Shown here piece after piece: positions 36,351 to 45,274 of a DNA stretch of 64,000 nucleotides (positions are counted from its first letter, which is position 1; the number at the start of each line of letters is the position of its first letter). Made by a program: the position numbers and the translations under genes. The stretch covers positions 2,233,501 through 2,297,500 of the forward strand of contig NZ_CP071057.1 in the NCBI RefSeq assembly GCF_017161425.1. Direction: 5' to 3'. The DNA is from Marinicauda algicola (GTDB lineage Bacteria > Pseudomonadota > Alphaproteobacteria > Caulobacterales > Maricaulaceae). The notes beneath the pieces are model-generated. The model saw only the letters and a list, made by a program, of their open reading frames with translations. It did no database searches and had not been told where the DNA came from.

Positions 36351-36691
36351 GGATGTGCCTTTTTGTTTCGCATGCGGTGGCGGCGGCCGGGGAAGGCCTG
36401 CCGGGGAATGAGCGAGGCGGTGTATAACGACTCGCCCTCCATCCCGCAAACGGCGTCCGGCAACGACGGATTCGTGAAGGTTGGATGAAAATCCTGCACC
36501 ATCGGACTTGGTGGTTTCTGAATCCGGTATCCTTCTTGTATAAACGATCCGGTAACGATCTTCGTGTGCCGCCGGGAGACACCGGCGCGGCTCGAGCGTT
36601 GCGAAAGCGGACCGGGATTGCGGCCGCGCGGCCGGGGGGCGGCGCGCGGCGCAGGGCAGACCCGGCCGGGTGCGATGAGGGGAATACGATC
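36351..36691. other. 341-bp intergenic region, ahcY / membrane protein
   Basis: Divergent spacer. Apart from the ahcY promoter candidate it contains an AT-rich stretch around 36526-36550 (GTATAAAC) that could be a -10 element for the + strand gene. No riboswitch or small gene is recognisable; the rest is GC-rich. Confidence 0.4.
36422..36449 (-). promoter_or_regulatory. candidate sigma-70 promoter of ahcY
   Basis: On the - strand TTGCGG (36449-36444), a 16-base spacer and TTATAC (36427-36422) form a plausible -35/-10 pair, giving a leader of about 65 bases before the ahcY start. Confidence 0.45.
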
Positions 36692-38173
36692 ATGGCGAAT
36701 CTGCCGACGGCTCACGCGAGCCAGGGTTTCGGCCGGAAGACCGTCGACTTCTATGCGGCGCCCGGCCAGGTGGTGGGGTCCGATCCGCGCGCGCGCGCCG
36801 ACGAGCGCCGGATCCAGGATGTGGACGGCGCGCGCCACGCGGTGCGGCTCTCCGAATCCAGGTTCGCGCTCGCCCCGGGCGATCTCGCCGCGGTGCTTCG
36901 GGTCCAGCCCGGCCCGGCGCGCAAGTCGCGTCCCGTCGCGGTGATCAACTATTCGGAAAGCAGCTGGACGCGGACGCAGCCGGAGGCGAGCGCCGTGCTG
37001 GCCAAGGCCGGCGTGGCGCGCAATCTCAACTGGCTCGCCTCGATGCTGGCCCTGCTGGCCGCGATGGCGGTCGTACTCTGGCCGGCGCTTCGCGCCTTCC
37101 TTGTCGAGCTGTTTCCGGCGAGCCTGTCGGCCCTGCCCGCCTTCGACGTGTTCGCGCTCACGGCTTCGGCCATGCCCGACCTCGCCGCCTGGCGCCTGTC
37201 CGGGACGGCCGGCCCGCTCGCGGCGGGGATCGAGGGTGCGGTGCCGGCCCTGGCCGGCCACGGCCTCACCCTCGTGTTCGCCGGCGCGGTCGCACTCGGC
37301 GCGGTCATCGCCTTCGCGGCGCGGTCCTGGCGGCTGCTGTGGCTTCCCCTTCTCATCGGCGCGATCGGCGTCGGGGCGATCGGGCTCGCCGGACCTCAGC
37401 AGGCCGCGCTGCCTGCCCTGCTGGCGCTCGCCGGGGTGACGCTCCTGTTCCTGATCGGCGGTGCCATCAACCGCGCACGCGACGTCTGGCGGCTGGAGCA
37501 GCGCATCGCGCGCCTCGCCGACCACCTGTTGCGCCATCCGCCCGAGGAAATGGTCGCCCCGGCCGGCGCGAGCGCGCATGCCGGCGCAGACACGCTCACA
37601 CTCGACTCAGAGACGGCGGAGACCGATGCCGGGGCGCAGCCGGGCGGCGAGCCGGAGGCTCGCGGCGAGGACACGCAACCGGCCGGGCACGCCAGCGCGA
37701 CCGCCGCGGCGGCCGCCGCGGCCGAGAGGGCGGCACGCGAAACGGGCGCCCTGAAACGTCCGGCGGCGCGAGGCGAAGACGAGGCAATGACCGCGGACAG
37801 CGAGAGCGAAGCGGGAAGCGAGGCGGCCGCCGAGTCCGCGAGCGGGACGCAGGCCGCGCAGGACCGTGTCGAAGTGCCCGAAGGCGAGGCCGCCGAGGAC
37901 GACGAGACCGGCCGGCCCGATGGTTTCGTTGCGCGGGTGGAGGCCGGCGAGCCGGCCCTCGCCGAGCCCGGGGACGCGGACGGGGTCACGGCCGAAGGCG
38001 GCGACGCGGAAGACCTGCGAGACGAGATCGCCGAAAAGCCGGCAGGCGGCGAGGATCCGCGCTACGCGGCGCGCGACATCTCCCTGCCTCCTCCCCCGCC
38101 GATGCCGCGGCCGAGCGAGGGCGAAGACAGCGAAACGGCCACGACCGATGCCGAGGAGCCCGCACGCAGCTGA
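36692..38173 (+). CDS. membrane protein with long acidic/Ala-rich cytoplasmic tail, unknown function
   Basis: 493 residues. Residues 1-110 are soluble. About four hydrophobic helices follow (roughly 110-270, e.g. WLASMLALLAAMAVVLWPA, TLVFAGAVALGAVIAFAA, LLWLPLLIGAIGVGAIGLA), then a short basic/helical stretch (RARDVWRLEQRIARLADHLL). From ~300 on there is a 190-residue low-complexity tail of Ala, Glu, Asp, Gly and Ser that ends with Pro-rich LPPPPPMPRP. The ATG at 36692 has GAGGGG nine bases upstream. No family was recognised; the layout (membrane core, disordered acidic tail, Pro-rich end) suggests a scaffold or division/envelope factor. Convergent with the HPr gene. Confidence 0.65.
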   Translation: MANLPTAHASQGFGRKTVDFYAAPGQVVGSDPRARADERRIQDVDGARHAVRLSESRFALAPGDLAAVLRVQPGPARKSRPVAVINYSESSWTRTQPEASAVLAKAGVARNLNWLASMLALLAAMAVVLWPALRAFLVELFPASLSALPAFDVFALTASAMPDLAAWRLSGTAGPLAAGIEGAVPALAGHGLTLVFAGAVALGAVIAFAARSWRLLWLPLLIGAIGVGAIGLAGPQQAALPALLALAGVTLLFLIGGAINRARDVWRLEQRIARLADHLLRHPPEEMVAPAGASAHAGADTLTLDSETAETDAGAQPGGEPEARGEDTQPAGHASATAAAAAAAERAARETGALKRPAARGEDEAMTADSESEAGSEAAAESASGTQAAQDRVEVPEGEAAEDDETGRPDGFVARVEAGEPALAEPGDADGVTAEGGDAEDLRDEIAEKPAGGEDPRYAARDISLPPPPPMPRPSEGEDSETATTDAEEPARS

Positions 38174-38228
38174 CCGTGGGCGGGCGTCTCGCCGGCGAGA
38201 CCGCACGGAACGCGGAAGGCAGCCGAGC

Positions 38229-38501
38229 CTAGTCCTCTTCCTCGAACCCCGAGCTCACCAGGCTCGCGAGGTCTTCCACGGCGCTTTCGGCCTCCTCACC
38301 CTCCGCCTCGATGACGAGCTGGGTGCCGGGGCCGGCGGCGAGCATCAGCAGGTCCATGATCGAGCTTCCAGGGACGCGTTCGCCGTCGCGCTCGACGGTG
38401 ACGCGCGCGGAATGGCGCCGGGCCGCGGCGACGAATTTCGCCGCCGCCCGGGCATGCAGCCCGCGCCGGTTGCACACGGTCACGGTCTTCTTCGCGCTCA
38501 C
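38229..38501 (-). CDS. HPr phosphocarrier (nitrogen-type PTS)
   Basis: 90 residues. Phosphorelay protein that accepts phosphate from EI-Ntr and passes it to EIIA. The active His16 is in RRGLHARAAAKF, and the regulatory serine position (Ser47 in GSSIMDLLML, the site of HPr kinase in other bacteria) is present. The GTG start at 38501 overlaps the stop of the EIIA gene (GTGA), so the two are translationally coupled. The serine is kept although no hprK was found next door. C-terminus acidic (FEEED). Confidence 0.9.
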   Translation of the reverse strand: MSAKKTVTVCNRRGLHARAAAKFVAAARRHSARVTVERDGERVPGSSIMDLLMLAAGPGTQLVIEAEGEEAESAVEDLASLVSSGFEEED

Positions 38502-38902
38502 CCGTTGCCGTCCAGGATCGCGGAGGCGACAGCGATATAACGCCTGCCGGCCTCGGCGGCGGCCTCGGCGAGTTCCTTCAGCGGCGTGTCCGCGCGCGCC
38601 TCGGCGAGCTTGATCATCATCGGCAGGTTCGCCCCGGCGATGACCTCCACCCGGTTCTTTTCCAGGAGCGATATCGAGAGATTGGAAGGGGTGCCGCCGA
38701 ACATGTCGGTGAGGATGACGACACCCTCGCCCTGATCGGCCTCGTCGACCACGGCCCGGATGTCCTCGCGTCGCTTCTCCATGTCGTCGTCCGGACCGAT
38801 CGATATGGCGCTGCACGCATCAAGCGGGCCGACCACGTGCTCGGTGGCGGCCACGAGTTCGTCGGCGAGATGGCCGTGGGTGACGACGACGATACCGATC
38901 AT
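38498..38902 (-). CDS. PTS EIIA component, mannose-type (EIIA-Man family)
   Basis: 134 residues. Phospho-His is expected at His9 in VVVTHGHLA. Core features: GPDDDMEKRREDI, GVVILTDMFGGTPSNLS and GANLPMMIKLAEAR. No EIIB or EIIC sugar transport domains occur nearby, so it is most likely a regulatory PTS protein of the kind that partners HPr and EI-Ntr in alphaproteobacteria. It ends with the GTGA overlap into HPr. 99 bases separate it from chvG; this is the place where hprK is found in many relatives but no frame is present. Confidence 0.9.
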   Translation of the reverse strand: MIGIVVVTHGHLADELVAATEHVVGPLDACSAISIGPDDDMEKRREDIRAVVDEADQGEGVVILTDMFGGTPSNLSISLLEKNRVEVIAGANLPMMIKLAEARADTPLKELAEAAAEAGRRYIAVASAILDGNG

Positions 38903-39001
38903 GGAGGGGGCTGCAGTCCCTGTTGAATTCGCTCAAGCTCGCCATCTAAGCGGCAATGACGCGCCGGGGCTAGCCCTGAAGTCGGTTCATGTTGCAGTGC
39001 A

Positions 39002-40675
39002 TCAGCGTCCGGCGCGCGGCAATTCGACCACGAAGCGTGCCCCTGCCACTCCGCCGCCGCGCCCGCGCCGGTTCTCCGCCCAGATGCGCCCGCCGTGGGC
39101 ATCGACGATCTGCCGGCAGATCGACAGGCCGAGGCCGGAATGGCTGCCGAAGGCCGAGCCTTGCGGGCGCTGGGTGTAGAAGCGCTGGAAGATGGTCTCC
39201 AGATTGTCCGGCGGGATGCCGGGTCCCTCGTCCTCGACGCTCACGCGCACCGGCGGGCGCGTCGCCGCCGTGCCGCGGCCGAGCGGGGCGCGCTCGATGC
39301 GCACGCGCACCTCCCCGCCCTCCGGCGAGAAGGTGATCGCGTTGTCGACGAGGTTGAGGAAGACGCGGCCGATCGGGCCCTCGTGGGCGTGAACCAGCAC
39401 CGGGGAAGGCTCGCCCTCGACCCTGACGCGAACCCCGCGCGCACCGGTCCGCTCGGGGTCGTAGCCGCGGATCAGATCGCGCAGGAAGCGGTCGAGATCG
39501 ATCAGGGCGAGGTCGTCGCGCGCGAGTTCGGCGTCCAGGCGGGAGGCGTTCGAGATGTCCGTGACCAGGCGGTCGAGCCGCTTCACGTCGTGCTGGATGA
39601 CCCGGATGAGCTTGTCGCGGCGCTCTGCGTCGGGGGCCTTGGGCAGCACCTCGGCGGCGGAGCGGATCGAGGTCAGCGGGTTCTTGATCTCGTGGCTGAC
39701 GTCGGCGGCGAAGCTCTCGATCGCGTCGAGCCGGTCGTAGAGCGCCGTCGTCATGTCGGCGAAGGCGCGCCCGAGATGGCCGATCTCGTCCTTCCGGTTC
39801 GCCAGGCGGGGGATCGGGACACGTCGCCCGCCGGCGAGGCGCACCTCCCTGGCCTTGTCGGCAAGGCGCCGGATCGGCCAGGCGATGTACACCGTCAGCC
39901 CGAGCGCGGAGAGGAAGGTGACGAGGGCCGCGAACCCGATATAGGGCAGGATGGCCCGGCGCTCTGCGGCGATCAGCGCGTCGAGATCGAACGACTCGAA
40001 GGTCACCGCCCCGACCACGGCCTGGATCGGCTGGATCGGCAGGGTGACCGAGACGATGAGCTCGCCCGAGGGGCCGCGGCGCACGCCGCGCACGGCGCGC
40101 CCCTCCTGCATCGCCAGACGCGCCTCGTCGAGCGCGCTGCGCCGCAGTGCCTCGCGCTCGGACTCGTCGCGGGCGACGTTCTGGATGCCGGACCACATCG
40201 CCTGAACCAGCCCGCCAGCGGCCTCGCCCAGCCCCGCCTCGCCGGGTGGGGGCAGCTCCTCCACCCCCACGGCACCGGCGATGAGCCGGCTGTCGGCGAT
40301 GAGCTGGGCCTCATGGTCATAGATCAGCGCGCGGGTTTCCTCGGGCACGTAGATGCGCGACAGGCGCCTGAGGACCTCGCGCGCCGCCTCCCGGTCGAGC
40401 CGGGGCTCGGGTGCGGCTTCCACCGCGGTCTCCACCAGCAGGTTGGCGATCAGGCCCGCCTGAGCGGACAGCGAATCCATCTTCGCCTGCACCAGGCCGC
40501 GCCGGTTCTCGGCAATCAGGAAGATGCCGGCCACCAGCCAGACCAGCGCCAGCATGTGCAGCAGGAAGATGCGCCGGAAGATGCGCGAGGTGACGAGCGC
40601 GCGGAGTTCCGCGAGCGAACGGCGAAGAAGCGCGCCGATCCGGTCAGGATTCCTTGTATCGGTATCCGACGCCAT
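39002..40675 (-). CDS. chvG: sensor histidine kinase ChvG (ExoS-like)
   Basis: 557 residues. Two membrane helices (about 36-54 and about 260-285) enclose a ~200-residue periplasmic sensor domain. HAMP follows, then [15 protein letters not shown] (phospho-His) and the catalytic segments [19 protein letters not shown] and [36 protein letters not shown] is characteristic of ChvG/ExoS. The kinase responds to acid/envelope stress, and in rhizobia is held off by the periplasmic ExoR, which is not in the window. The ATG at 40675 overlaps the chvI coding end by 32 bases. It runs downstream of chvI in the same operon. Confidence 0.92.
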   Translation of the reverse strand: MASDTDTRNPDRIGALLRRSLAELRALVTSRIFRRIFLLHMLALVWLVAGIFLIAENRRGLVQAKMDSLSAQAGLIANLLVETAVEAAPEPRLDREAAREVLRRLSRIYVPEETRALIYDHEAQLIADSRLIAGAVGVEELPPPGEAGLGEAAGGLVQAMWSGIQNVARDESEREALRRSALDEARLAMQEGRAVRGVRRGPSGELIVSVTLPIQPIQAVVGAVTFESFDLDALIAAERRAILPYIGFAALVTFLSALGLTVYIAWPIRRLADKAREVRLAGGRRVPIPRLANRKDEIGHLGRAFADMTTALYDRLDAIESFAADVSHEIKNPLTSIRSAAEVLPKAPDAERRDKLIRVIQHDVKRLDRLVTDISNASRLDAELARDDLALIDLDRFLRDLIRGYDPERTGARGVRVRVEGEPSPVLVHAHEGPIGRVFLNLVDNAITFSPEGGEVRVRIERAPLGRGTAATRPPVRVSVEDEGPGIPPDNLETIFQRFYTQRPQGSAFGSHSGLGLSICRQIVDAHGGRIWAENRRGRGGGVAGARFVVELPRAGR

Positions 40676-41348
40676 ACAGGGTCTCGATCGCATCGAAGGT
40701 GTCGTCGACCTGGCGGAACTTCTTCCGGATCCGCTTGATGTGGCTGTCGATGGTGCGGTCGTCGACATAGACCTGGTCGTCATAGGCCGCGTCCATCAGA
40801 TTGTCGCGGCTCTTGACGTATCCGGGCCGGCTGGCGAGGGACTGCAGGATGAGGAATTCCGTCACGGTCAGGCGCACCGGCCTGTCGTTCCACATGCAGG
40901 CGTGGCGGTTTGGGTCGAGGGTGAGCGAGCCGCGCGTGATGGTCTTCTGGTCGCCCTCCGCGGCCGCGCCCCCGGCTGCCGACTCCGGCTGCGCCCGGCG
41001 CAGCACCGCCTTGACCCGCTTGGCCAGGAGCTGGTGGGAGAACGGCTTGGTGATGTAGTCGTCCGCGCCGAGATCGAGGCCGAGCGCCTGGTCGAATTCC
41101 TCGTTCTTCGAGGTCAGGAAGATCACCGGCATGTTCGAGCTCTGGCGCACCCGGCGCAGAAGCTCCAGCCCGTCCATGCGCGGCATCTTGATGTCGAATA
41201 TGGCCAGATCGGGCGGGTTGTCGCTCAGCGCCGACAGGGCGGCGGCCCCGTCGGTGAAGGTGCGCACGTTGTAGCCCTCGCCCTCCAGGAAGATGGAGAC
41301 CGAGGTCAGGATGTTCTCGTCGTCGTCGACCAGGGCGATGGTGGTCAT
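40644..41348 (-). CDS. chvI: response regulator ChvI (OmpR family)
   Basis: 234 residues. Receiver domain 1-120 with phospho-Asp52 ([10 protein letters not shown]) and conserved TSKN and KPF; winged-helix DNA-binding domain from ~140, including [17 protein letters not shown] and IKRIRKKFR with the terminal YGVGYRYKE. Partner of ChvG; controls exopolysaccharide, motility and acid-response genes in related bacteria. Overlaps chvG by 32 bases. The divergent gene at 41484 replaces the pckA gene that I recall upstream of chvI in rhizobia. Confidence 0.92.
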   Translation of the reverse strand: MTTIALVDDDENILTSVSIFLEGEGYNVRTFTDGAAALSALSDNPPDLAIFDIKMPRMDGLELLRRVRQSSNMPVIFLTSKNEEFDQALGLDLGADDYITKPFSHQLLAKRVKAVLRRAQPESAAGGAAAEGDQKTITRGSLTLDPNRHACMWNDRPVRLTVTEFLILQSLASRPGYVKSRDNLMDAAYDDQVYVDDRTIDSHIKRIRKKFRQVDDTFDAIETLYGVGYRYKES

Positions 41349-41483
41349 GGCGGCTCCGCGTCAGGCAGGCTGTTCGGCTCGAGACCTTATCGGGCGTTTC
41401 GCGCGCCGCAAAGTCCGCGTTGACTGCCGGTTAAGCAAGCCCGGTCATGCTCGCCGCGCTCTGATTGTCTCCGGGGGTGGAGC

Positions 41484-43223
41484 ATGGCCGGTCGAGACAC
41501 CCATTTCGAGGTGTTCTTCAAGAAGCACAAGAAGGCCGGCTGGGCGCTGTCCGATGCGCGCGAGCGCCGCGAGGACGCGCTCGCCATCGCCGAGCAGCTG
41601 AGGGCGCTGCACCCGTCCGCGTCGGTTCGCGTCACGCGCGAGGATTTCGACGAGGCGACGCGCACCTTCCGCTCGGTGACGATCTTCCACTCCGGCCCGG
41701 AGAAGTTCGAGGAGGTCCGCGAGAAGACCGGCCAGGCCACCCTGCCCTGCCTGACGCCCGCCGATCTCGCCGGTCCCGCCGCGCGCGAGACCACGCGCCG
41801 CGTGCTCGGGCCGTGGCTGGAACGCCACCAGATCTGCCCGATGGAGCTGCTCTACCGGCCGGACATGATCGAGAAGCTGGATTCCAGCGACACCGACCTG
41901 CAGCACGCCATCCAGAAGATCGCCGTGGCGCGCGCGCAGAACACCGATGCCTCCGTGCACGCCTATGTGCGCCTCCTGACCGAGCTGGTGCAGAAGGGGA
42001 TCGACCAGGCCCGCCGCGAGGCCTCGCGCAAGGCGAAGACGCCGAAGGCCGCGAGTTTCGCCGCGCTGGCCGAGAAAATCGTCGCCGAAGGCAGCGCGGA
42101 AAAGCGCCTTCGCACCGCGATCGCCGAGGAACTCGCCGAATGCTCGGGCATGCCGGCCAAGGCCGAGCGGCTGCTGGACATGCTCGACGACATGCCCGCC
42201 GACCCGGAAGCGGCGAAGTTCGCCGAGGCCCAGGCGGACGCCTTCCTCGCCGAGCTGCTCTCCTTCGAGCGCGCGATGCGCGCCGTACTCGGCGAGCCGA
42301 AGGACCCCGGCGAGGAGGTCGTGCGCCTGACGACGATCTACGAGGGCCGCCCCACTGCGGAGGACCTGGCCGCCGCCCCCGACAGCGCCAGGCGCCTGGC
42401 GGCGAAGTTCAAGGCGAAGGGCCTGCCCGCGACGCACGGGGAGATCGCCGCGCGCATCCTGACCGCGCTGCGGAGCCCGAAGCGGTTCAAGCCAAAGAGC
42501 GTGATGGAGGAGATCGCGCTCGCGCGTGCGCTCGCCATGCGCCTGATCGCGGCCTCGGGCCCGAACCTGCATCCCGACGCGCTGGTCGAGGCGTTCACCC
42601 ATCGCTCGGCCCGCCTGCTCGCGCCCGAAGCGATCGAGGAGGCGCTGAAGGGCGCCGAGACCCCGGCCGACGAACTCGCCCGCCTGCTCTCCATGGAGGA
42701 CAATCTCGTCGGGGAGATGAACAAGAAGAAGCTCGCGAGCTATGTGCGCGCCAAGCTCGCCGGCAATGCCTGCGAGGTCTGGTTCTGCCGGGGTCCGGGC
42801 CAGCCGCTGGAACGCCTCGCCCGGCTTTCCCGCCTGCAGACCCGCGCGCTGGCGGGAACCTTCCCGCAGGCCGACAAGGGCGAAATGGCCGAGGCGTTCG
42901 ACGCGCTCGGCCTGAAGGTCCTGGAAGCCAGCGGCATCATCGAGAAGATCGCCGCCTCGCCCCAGCCGGCCCTCAGCCGCGCCGGCGCCCTCCTGAAGCT
43001 CGCCGCGCAGGGCATGCTGCCGCAGGGACGCTGCATGAGCGACGCCCAGGCGCGGGCCATGCGGCTCCTGTCCTCGGAGATGGGACGCAGGGAAGCCGCG
43101 ATGCCCGAAAGCGCGCAGAAGCTCCAGGAAATACAGGCGCTCATGGCCGATCTCGCACCCGAACACCGTCTGGAGCCGGAGGCGGAGAGCGAGGCCGATG
43201 CCGATGGCGAAGGCGTGGCGTAG
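41484..43223 (+). CDS. large cytoplasmic helical protein of unknown function
   Basis: 579 residues, no membrane segment or signal peptide. The sequence is predicted largely helical: residues 1-60 (HFEVFFKKHKKAGW, EDALAIAEQLRALHPSASVRV), a middle section rich in RRE and KAKTPKAA, and a long C-terminal helical part (EEALKGAETPADELARLLS, LVGEMNKKKLASYVRAKLAG). No catalytic motif or named domain was recognised. The ATG at 41484 follows a GGGGGTGG ribosome site. Its location next to chvI, where pckA is common in rhizobia, and the unbroken 579-codon frame support a real gene. Family membership would need a profile search. Confidence 0.6.
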   Translation: MAGRDTHFEVFFKKHKKAGWALSDARERREDALAIAEQLRALHPSASVRVTREDFDEATRTFRSVTIFHSGPEKFEEVREKTGQATLPCLTPADLAGPAARETTRRVLGPWLERHQICPMELLYRPDMIEKLDSSDTDLQHAIQKIAVARAQNTDASVHAYVRLLTELVQKGIDQARREASRKAKTPKAASFAALAEKIVAEGSAEKRLRTAIAEELAECSGMPAKAERLLDMLDDMPADPEAAKFAEAQADAFLAELLSFERAMRAVLGEPKDPGEEVVRLTTIYEGRPTAEDLAAAPDSARRLAAKFKAKGLPATHGEIAARILTALRSPKRFKPKSVMEEIALARALAMRLIAASGPNLHPDALVEAFTHRSARLLAPEAIEEALKGAETPADELARLLSMEDNLVGEMNKKKLASYVRAKLAGNACEVWFCRGPGQPLERLARLSRLQTRALAGTFPQADKGEMAEAFDALGLKVLEASGIIEKIAASPQPALSRAGALLKLAAQGMLPQGRCMSDAQARAMRLLSSEMGRREAAMPESAQKLQEIQALMADLAPEHRLEPEAESEADADGEGVA

Positions 43224-43605
43224 GCCCCGGCCCGCCCGCGCGCCGTGCGCGCACTTATCCCCCGGTCGAAAATCGCCGAAATCGACTCCTACTACGACTG
43301 CCGTCCTTCCCATCCCCTTGATTGTCCGGAATCCGGACGCTCCGGGCCCGTGAGAGAGCTGGGAGGATCGGGCGGGCAGGCAGCCGGCGCGAGAGATGGG
43401 ACTCCCCCTGTTCGAACGCGCCCGGACAGGCCCCGGCGCCGTGACGGCAGGCCCGACTCTACGATGCCGGAGCAGGCGGGGGAGAAGTTCGCGGCGCTGT
43501 GACTTGCAGGGATCGGGTCACGAAACCGGGCGGTCTACTGAAATTGCCGGCCCGGCCCGGTCGAATGTCTGCTTCAATGGCCGCGCCTGCACAGGAGAGC
43601 GATCG
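43224..43605. other. 382-bp stretch without a clear gene
   Basis: Lies between the 579-residue protein and the histidine kinase. The sequence is slightly less GC-rich near 43270-43330. I found no convincing frame, promoter consensus, EcfG-type box or strong hairpin with a T-run. Confidence 0.4.
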
Positions 43606-45060
43606 ATGCCCCGCCCCGACTTGCCGAACTGCGGTAACGGTCTTCGCGATGCGGCTTTCGAAGCCGCCCCGCATGGCTATCTGCTCCTCGACCTGGACTT
43701 CGTCATCGTCGATGTGAACGAGCGCTATCTTGAACTCACGCGAACCAGTCGGGACAGGATCGTCGGGACGGGTCTGTTCGAGGCCTTTCCCGACAATCCG
43801 AATGACAGTGCCGCCGACGGTGTGCGCAATCTGCGCCGCTCCCTCGAAGCCGTGCGCAAGACCGGCCGGCCACACGCAATGGCCGTTCAGAAATACGATA
43901 TTCCGGTGCCGGGCGATGATGGCGAAGGGTTCGAGGAACGCTACTGGAAACCGGTCAACGCCCCGGTCATCCGGGACGGCAAGCTCGTCGCCCTGCTCCA
44001 TCATGTCGAAGACGTCACGTCCGAGGTATTGCAGAAGCGGGACCAGGCGATCCGCCTGCGCTCGGCCCAGAAACTCCAGGGCCTCGCGTTCTGGGAATAC
44101 GATCCGCGCACCGAGACGGCATACGTCTCCCGCGCCTTTTCCGTGATGCAGGGTTTGCCGGAGCGGGAGGGGACGCTCAGTGCGGACGAGTGCTTCGCAC
44201 CGATCCCCGCCGACGACCTGAAAACCTTACGAACGGCATTCAAGGCGGCCGAGAAGAAGGCCGATCACACGCCCGTTTCCTTCACCCATCGCGTGGTGCA
44301 GCAAGACGGCAGCGTGCGATGGCTCTCCTCCCAGGGGGAGCTGGCGCGCGACCATCGCGATGCGCTGCCCCGCTTCCTCCTCGTGAGCATGGACATCACG
44401 CCGACCAAACGCCGCGAGGAGAAACTGGCGCAGGCTGTCGACGAACGTGACCGCCTGCTGGCCGAGAAGGAGATGCTTCTTGCCGAGGTCAATCACCGCA
44501 TCAAGAACTCCCTTCAACTCGTTTCCAGCATCCTCAACATCGATGCGCGCCGGGCAGGTGACGAGGCCGCGCGCGAACAGCTGAAACGGGCAGCCGCGCG
44601 GGTCGGCGCCGTCACCTCCGTTCACGAAATGCTCTACCGCTCGAACGAGGTCGCGAGCGTGCAGTTCGGCAGCTATCTCCGCGAGCTGTGCGAGATGCTC
44701 GCAGCGGGTGACGTCGCCGCGGCGCGCGCCAGGATCCTGTGCGACCCGGCGCAAGTGCGCCTGTCCGCGGACAAGGCGATACCCCTGGCGCTGCTGACGA
44801 ACGAGCTGGTGTCCAACTCCCTGAAATACGGCCTGAGCGAAACCGGCGAGAGCCTCGTCGAGGTGAGAACGTTTCTGGATGGAGACGAGCTGCTGCTCGA
44901 AGTCGCCGACAACGGCCCGGGAAAGGCCGTCGATGCACCGCCTGGCCTGGGAACGCGCATAATCGAAGGCCTCGTCGAGCAGCTCGGAGCGACGATGACC
45001 ACGAAGGACAGGGGGCCTGGATATTCGGTGATCATTCGTACGCCCCATGAAGACGAATGA
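43606..45060 (+). CDS. PAS-domain sensor histidine kinase, HisKA_2/HWE type
   Basis: 484 residues, cytoplasmic (no membrane helix). PAS1 at about 10-130 (DFVIVDVNERYLELTRTSRD, ending HHVEDVTSE), PAS2 at about 140-260 (EYDPRTETAYVSRAF, ending SMDITPTKRR), then a short helix with the phospho-acceptor His in EVNHRIKNSLQLVSSIL. The HATPase has NELVSNSLKYG, DNGPG and GLGTRIIEGLVEQLGA. The HRIKNSLQ box places it in the HisKA_2/HWE families, which often act in general stress or light responses in alphaproteobacteria. The stop overlaps the start of a response regulator (ATGA), so a paired receiver was once encoded, but it is now truncated. Confidence 0.85.
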   Translation: MPRPDLPNCGNGLRDAAFEAAPHGYLLLDLDFVIVDVNERYLELTRTSRDRIVGTGLFEAFPDNPNDSAADGVRNLRRSLEAVRKTGRPHAMAVQKYDIPVPGDDGEGFEERYWKPVNAPVIRDGKLVALLHHVEDVTSEVLQKRDQAIRLRSAQKLQGLAFWEYDPRTETAYVSRAFSVMQGLPEREGTLSADECFAPIPADDLKTLRTAFKAAEKKADHTPVSFTHRVVQQDGSVRWLSSQGELARDHRDALPRFLLVSMDITPTKRREEKLAQAVDERDRLLAEKEMLLAEVNHRIKNSLQLVSSILNIDARRAGDEAAREQLKRAAARVGAVTSVHEMLYRSNEVASVQFGSYLRELCEMLAAGDVAAARARILCDPAQVRLSADKAIPLALLTNELVSNSLKYGLSETGESLVEVRTFLDGDELLLEVADNGPGKAVDAPPGLGTRIIEGLVEQLGATMTTKDRGPGYSVIIRTPHEDE

Positions 45061-45272
45061 AACTCGACATTCTCATCGTGGAGGACGATTTCCTGATCGC
45101 GCTCGATCTAGAAGACCAGGTGAGAAGCCTGGGGCACCGGGTCACCGGGGTGGCGCGCGACGTGGAAAGCTGCCCCCGACGCGATCCGGGAACGCGGCCG
45201 GGGACGAGGGACCGAAAATTGGACAATGAGCGTTATCGGCGTGCTCCGGACTGGGCAATAACCTGGGGCTAG
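45057..45272 (+). pseudogene. truncated response-regulator receiver domain
   Basis: 71 codons, starting inside the histidine kinase stop codon (ATGA). The first ~35 residues are a normal receiver start: LDILIVEDDFLIALDLEDQVRSLG, with paired acidic residues that bind Mg. After VARD, near base 45160, homology stops: the phospho-Asp strand, the Thr/Ser strand and the KPF region are all missing, and the rest is Arg-rich junk. The break coincides with the left edge of the Rhs region and a drop in GC, so the loss probably came with insertion or rearrangement of the island. Confidence 0.75.
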
Positions 45273-45274
45273 AG

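Noticed and set aside
36351-36420. SAH riboswitch in the ahcY leader
   Set aside because: The leader lacks the conserved SAH-riboswitch core and the needed pairing; only a simple promoter candidate was seen.
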